DNA from: Torreya grandis
Taxonomy: Eukaryota > Streptophyta > Pinopsida > Cupressales > Taxaceae
Reading direction: 5' to 3'
Length of the DNA stretch: 64,000 bases
Assembly (NCBI GenBank): GCA_037957365.1
Contig: JARHVA010003634.1
Location: 1,443,501 to 1,507,500, forward strand
Below the pieces are notes generated by a model. It had not been told where the DNA came from, made no database searches, and saw only the letters and a program-made list of their open reading frames with translations. Both the position numbers and the translations under genes were made by a program. Positions 60,958-64,000 of the stretch are shown piece after piece (positions within the stretch are counted from its first letter, which is position 1; every line of letters starts with the position of its first letter).

Positions 60958-61985
60958 TACACATGGAGAAAGGATACCTTTAATTGATCGTTAAAATTTA
61001 TATCAACTCCATAAAGTAATCATGGAGGATTTGTAATTTAGTCATAATGGGGATGTTCCTTCAAGCCCATTTATCAAAACCCCTCCTATTCCTACATTTC
61101 CAAATAATATTCCCCTTATCAAAGGTGATGATTATTCCTTTCTTTCATTGGATATTGAATGTTTTTGAAATGTTCACCATGAAATTATGGAATATTTACC
61201 AAGTCATATTAAGCCATCAATAAATAGGAAGCATTCTACATCTACATAGAAAAATAATGTTAGTGTTCCAAATAAAAAAACATATACCAACATTAAACAA
61301 GGTGTCTCATCTAAAGAAGCTTAACATTTATCCATCAAAATACCAAAGTTTTATTCCTCAAATAAATGAAGGAAATCAATTATTTGAAAGGTTTTAATAA
61401 AAAAAATGTTGCATTCCTAATCTCTATATGACCAATTTACAAATGTTAATTAATATGAGACTAATCCAATGTCCATGTCCCATACAAGAATATCAAAGTG
61501 AAAAGAAAAAAAAAACCATCCATGAAAACAAAATATACCTATTACATTCTACATGGGTGGTGCTTATTTTTTGCATAACTATATTGGTCTTACATAAACA
61601 AAAACTATTTGTAATGTAATATTCTTAAAAAAAAGGGCTTCAATCTAAAAATCATTCAAATTAAATAAGGATTGAAAGACTCTCTGGGAAACATAACAAT
61701 ACCAATTTATTTTGGTCCTAAAGTAATCTAAACATAGGTTTCACTTATGCCTACCACGTCTCTATGTGCATTTCCATTGAGAATTCTTTGGCTATACTGA
61801 ATGGAAGCAAAAATTAATACAAGTCAAAAAGGTATTTATTTTACTCATAAAATAAAACTAATACTAATTTCAAATGACAACATTACATCTTCTAAGTCAC
61901 ATTTAAGATGTAAGGAGGAACATGTTATGTCTCTTTCTAACCTATCCAATCATGATGAAAATAATGGAAAAGATCTAACATAAGG
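60958..61985 (+). pseudogene. Decayed ORF of unknown family between repeat E copies
   Basis: A plus-strand frame reads VTHGERIPLIDR, VIMEDL, FSHNGDVPSSPFIKTPPIPTFPNNIPLIKGDDYSFLSLDIECF, VHHEIMEYLPSHIKPSINRKHSTST and NNVSVPNKKTYTNIKQGVSSKEA, with stops every 20-40 codons. The Pro/Ser/Asn-rich composition and length of open segments suggest a former gag-like protein of the element bounded by the E repeats. No motif identifies it, and it does not resemble the coiled-coil ORF at 53-54 kb. Confidence 0.35.
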
Positions 61986-62179
61986 TTGTAAGGTTAGCAA
62001 TGGGGAGAGATATCTATGATCATCTATTATATGGCATCATAGGATGAAATTCCTTTACCAAAAATTATAAAACTACCAAAAAAATCCAAAAACATATTTA
62101 GCACCTACATGTTCTATTATCTCATTAGCATTTATGTGTTATCTCAATGTTGAGGACTAGCATATTATTTAAATTTTAC

Positions 62180-64000
62180 ATACACAGCTACATGAATAGA
62201 TAGATACATGATTATATACACTTATGGGTGTTGGGGTTTCCCTCTACTCATGTCATCAGTGTATTGGGGGCATCTATATTCTATGGTCAATGACATTATC
62301 ATGATTAGGCTCTTATGTACTTATAAATGCCTTATCCATTATTATATCTTGAACATGGTAATTTTTATGCTAATTGAAATTTTTTGATAAAATATTTGAT
62401 CTATGATCTACTATGATATGTTTATGTTGATTTATTATGATTTTTATTTGTACACTTTCTTGAGTATTTTTCTTTGTTATTGTCTTACTTGTTCAATAAT
62501 TTGAGTAAGCTTCTTTGTATGCAGCCAATATGTATATGTTTGATTTAACTTATTTTTGATAATTTCATTTTTTTTTTTATGTGCATTTTAATAAGTCATT
62601 CCTTGAATTGTATAACTTTAACTAAGTCATGTCCATTTGATTCTACTGCATTTGAATATGCCCCTTATTTTCAATATTTTAATACCTTTGTTTGTTAACT
62701 TTCTTTTGACTGATATTTTATGTGTTCTTGTTGACATTTTTAGCATTTAATATTACTATTTATATGTTTCCATAATATTTATCATGCACCTTAATCCTAC
62801 ATGTGATTACATTGGTTTTATGCATTTTTTGACATGCTATATAATTCAGTCATAAAATATATAGTTATATGGTTATCTTCATCCTTTGAGGTGAGGTAAC
62901 TTACACATACTATTTTTTTCCTCACCTCAAAAAGGTGGGGGGAATATTAGTGGGCGGTATGTCTTAGTGATATGGCATCCACATTTTCACAATTCTCATA
63001 CTTAGTGTGGTCATGCTTTAGATTCATGTTCTTCACACCTATTCAATATTTAACATCTCTAGTTTATAATGGGGACATGTTTTGAAAACATCTCCTCCAC
63101 ATTAAAACTTATATCAATTTTCATATTTCTCTATATATAGTGAAGGCATGTTATGGTAACATGTTGCTCACATTTTCAAATTAGTCAAAACACATAATTA
63201 TATGATTCATATCCACATTTGTAGAATAATTTTATACATGATACCATTATTATACATAGTTTCATCATGAGACATTTCCAACATGCATATTCTATGCAAC
63301 ATGTGCCTAATATTTCCAAATCTAAATCAGTTTCATATTTCAATCTCTTCTATGGGATATTACCTTAGCATGTACTGATAACTCATATACTTTTATGGAA
63401 CTTATCAAATCAAACTACTATAGTAGTTGGTTCACCTTTTAGTGTGGTTGAGGTGATCAAATTGCTTAATATTTCCATGTTTTCAGGTTGCACTTGATCA
63501 TCTAACCTCACAAAGTTATAAGTATTATTGGGTTTCATGGTTGATCTAATCTCAACTCCCATGTGGTAACTCACTTTTGATATAAATTTTGGTGCATGTC
63601 CATTCCAATATATCTCTATCTATCTATTTATCTCTTTGGATATATACACTTTTAATATTTTTATATATCTATCCTAATCTCATTTTTTGACATTATAATT
63701 ATACATATTTTCAAAAAAATATTCCAATAGGCAAGGTGGTTACATTGACACATATATGTATTCATAAAAGTTCCTCTTTAAAATTTTAATAAATTTAAAT
63801 TAATTGTAACCTAGATTATAAGCAATGATTTAACACTTTAGCATGCTCTTAGTTGTAGCCCAGTCATGAAAAAAGCACTCAAAATCAAATACATTAAAGA
63901 TAAGGTGTGCATACATAGCTAGGTTCTTATTCCTTTCCTTTAAACTAGTAATTTCATTGCTAGATTAATATGGGGTTGAATGTAGATGATATTTTTTGAT
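62180..64000 (+). repeat. Repeat E copy 2, runs off the window
   Basis: Uninterrupted copy of the repeat whose first copy lies at 54550-55440 plus 58440-59300. It is at least 1.8 kb long and continues past the right edge. A long direct repeat flanking an ORF remnant fits an LTR, but the ends are not seen. Confidence 0.75.

Overview
This window looks like AT-rich, gene-poor intergenic DNA from a large plant nuclear genome. A gymnosperm (conifer-like) genome is the most likely source. That is inferred from the element types (a plant L1 LINE with a C-terminal RNase H, a Tnt1/Tork-like Ty1/copia element, several Ty3/gypsy lineages including a Tat-type with a second RNase H), their heavy decay, and old nested insertions. 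I found no intact host gene, tRNA or rRNA gene, or CRISPR array. No long ORF is free of stops: every recognisable protein belongs to a dead transposable element.

Layout. 1-4320 (+): decayed Ty3/gypsy pol (element A: protease, RT, RNase H, integrase), with a non-coding tail to about 5928. 5942-11729 (-): near-complete L1-type LINE with ORF1 zinc knuckle, AP endonuclease, RT, zinc domain and RNase H, bounded by a 13-bp target-site duplication. 11743-17552: AT-rich DNA holding a long decayed ORF of unknown family (about 12960-15310). 17553-23153 (-): complete Ty1/copia element with two LTRs about 7% diverged, PBS, PPT and an almost single-frame gag-pol.

23375-42451 (+): one old Tat-type Ty3/gypsy element (element B). 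Its extra RNase H domain is cut in two by 13.4 kb of later insertions. Its first part is at 23375-27527 and it resumes at 40966. The insertion (N2) carries a minus-strand coiled-coil ORF and a repeat pair. It was itself hit by a third element (N3, 33842-40831) with 2.44-kb LTRs and a Pro/Tyr-rich gag-like ORF but no visible pol. The nesting is three levels deep.

42452-48990: mostly featureless, except a ~107-bp tandem array at 46.3-47.4 kb interleaved with a ~280-bp inverted repeat. 49.0-51.5 kb (-): decayed chromovirus-type gypsy pol (element C) with a chromodomain-like end. 51.8-64.0 kb: a repeat complex with two copies each of repeats 'C' and 'E', a plus-strand coiled-coil ORF related to that of N2, a ~200-bp-period satellite (about 55.6-57.76 kb), and a perfect (AC)51 microsatellite. 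Repeat E runs off the right edge.

The features do not form a pathway; they form a chronology of insertions. Most premature stops fit C-to-T/G-to-A decay (Gln or Trp codons to stops), as expected for methylated, silenced repeats. All alignments and identities were done by eye, so boundaries without a TSD or LTR end are approximate.
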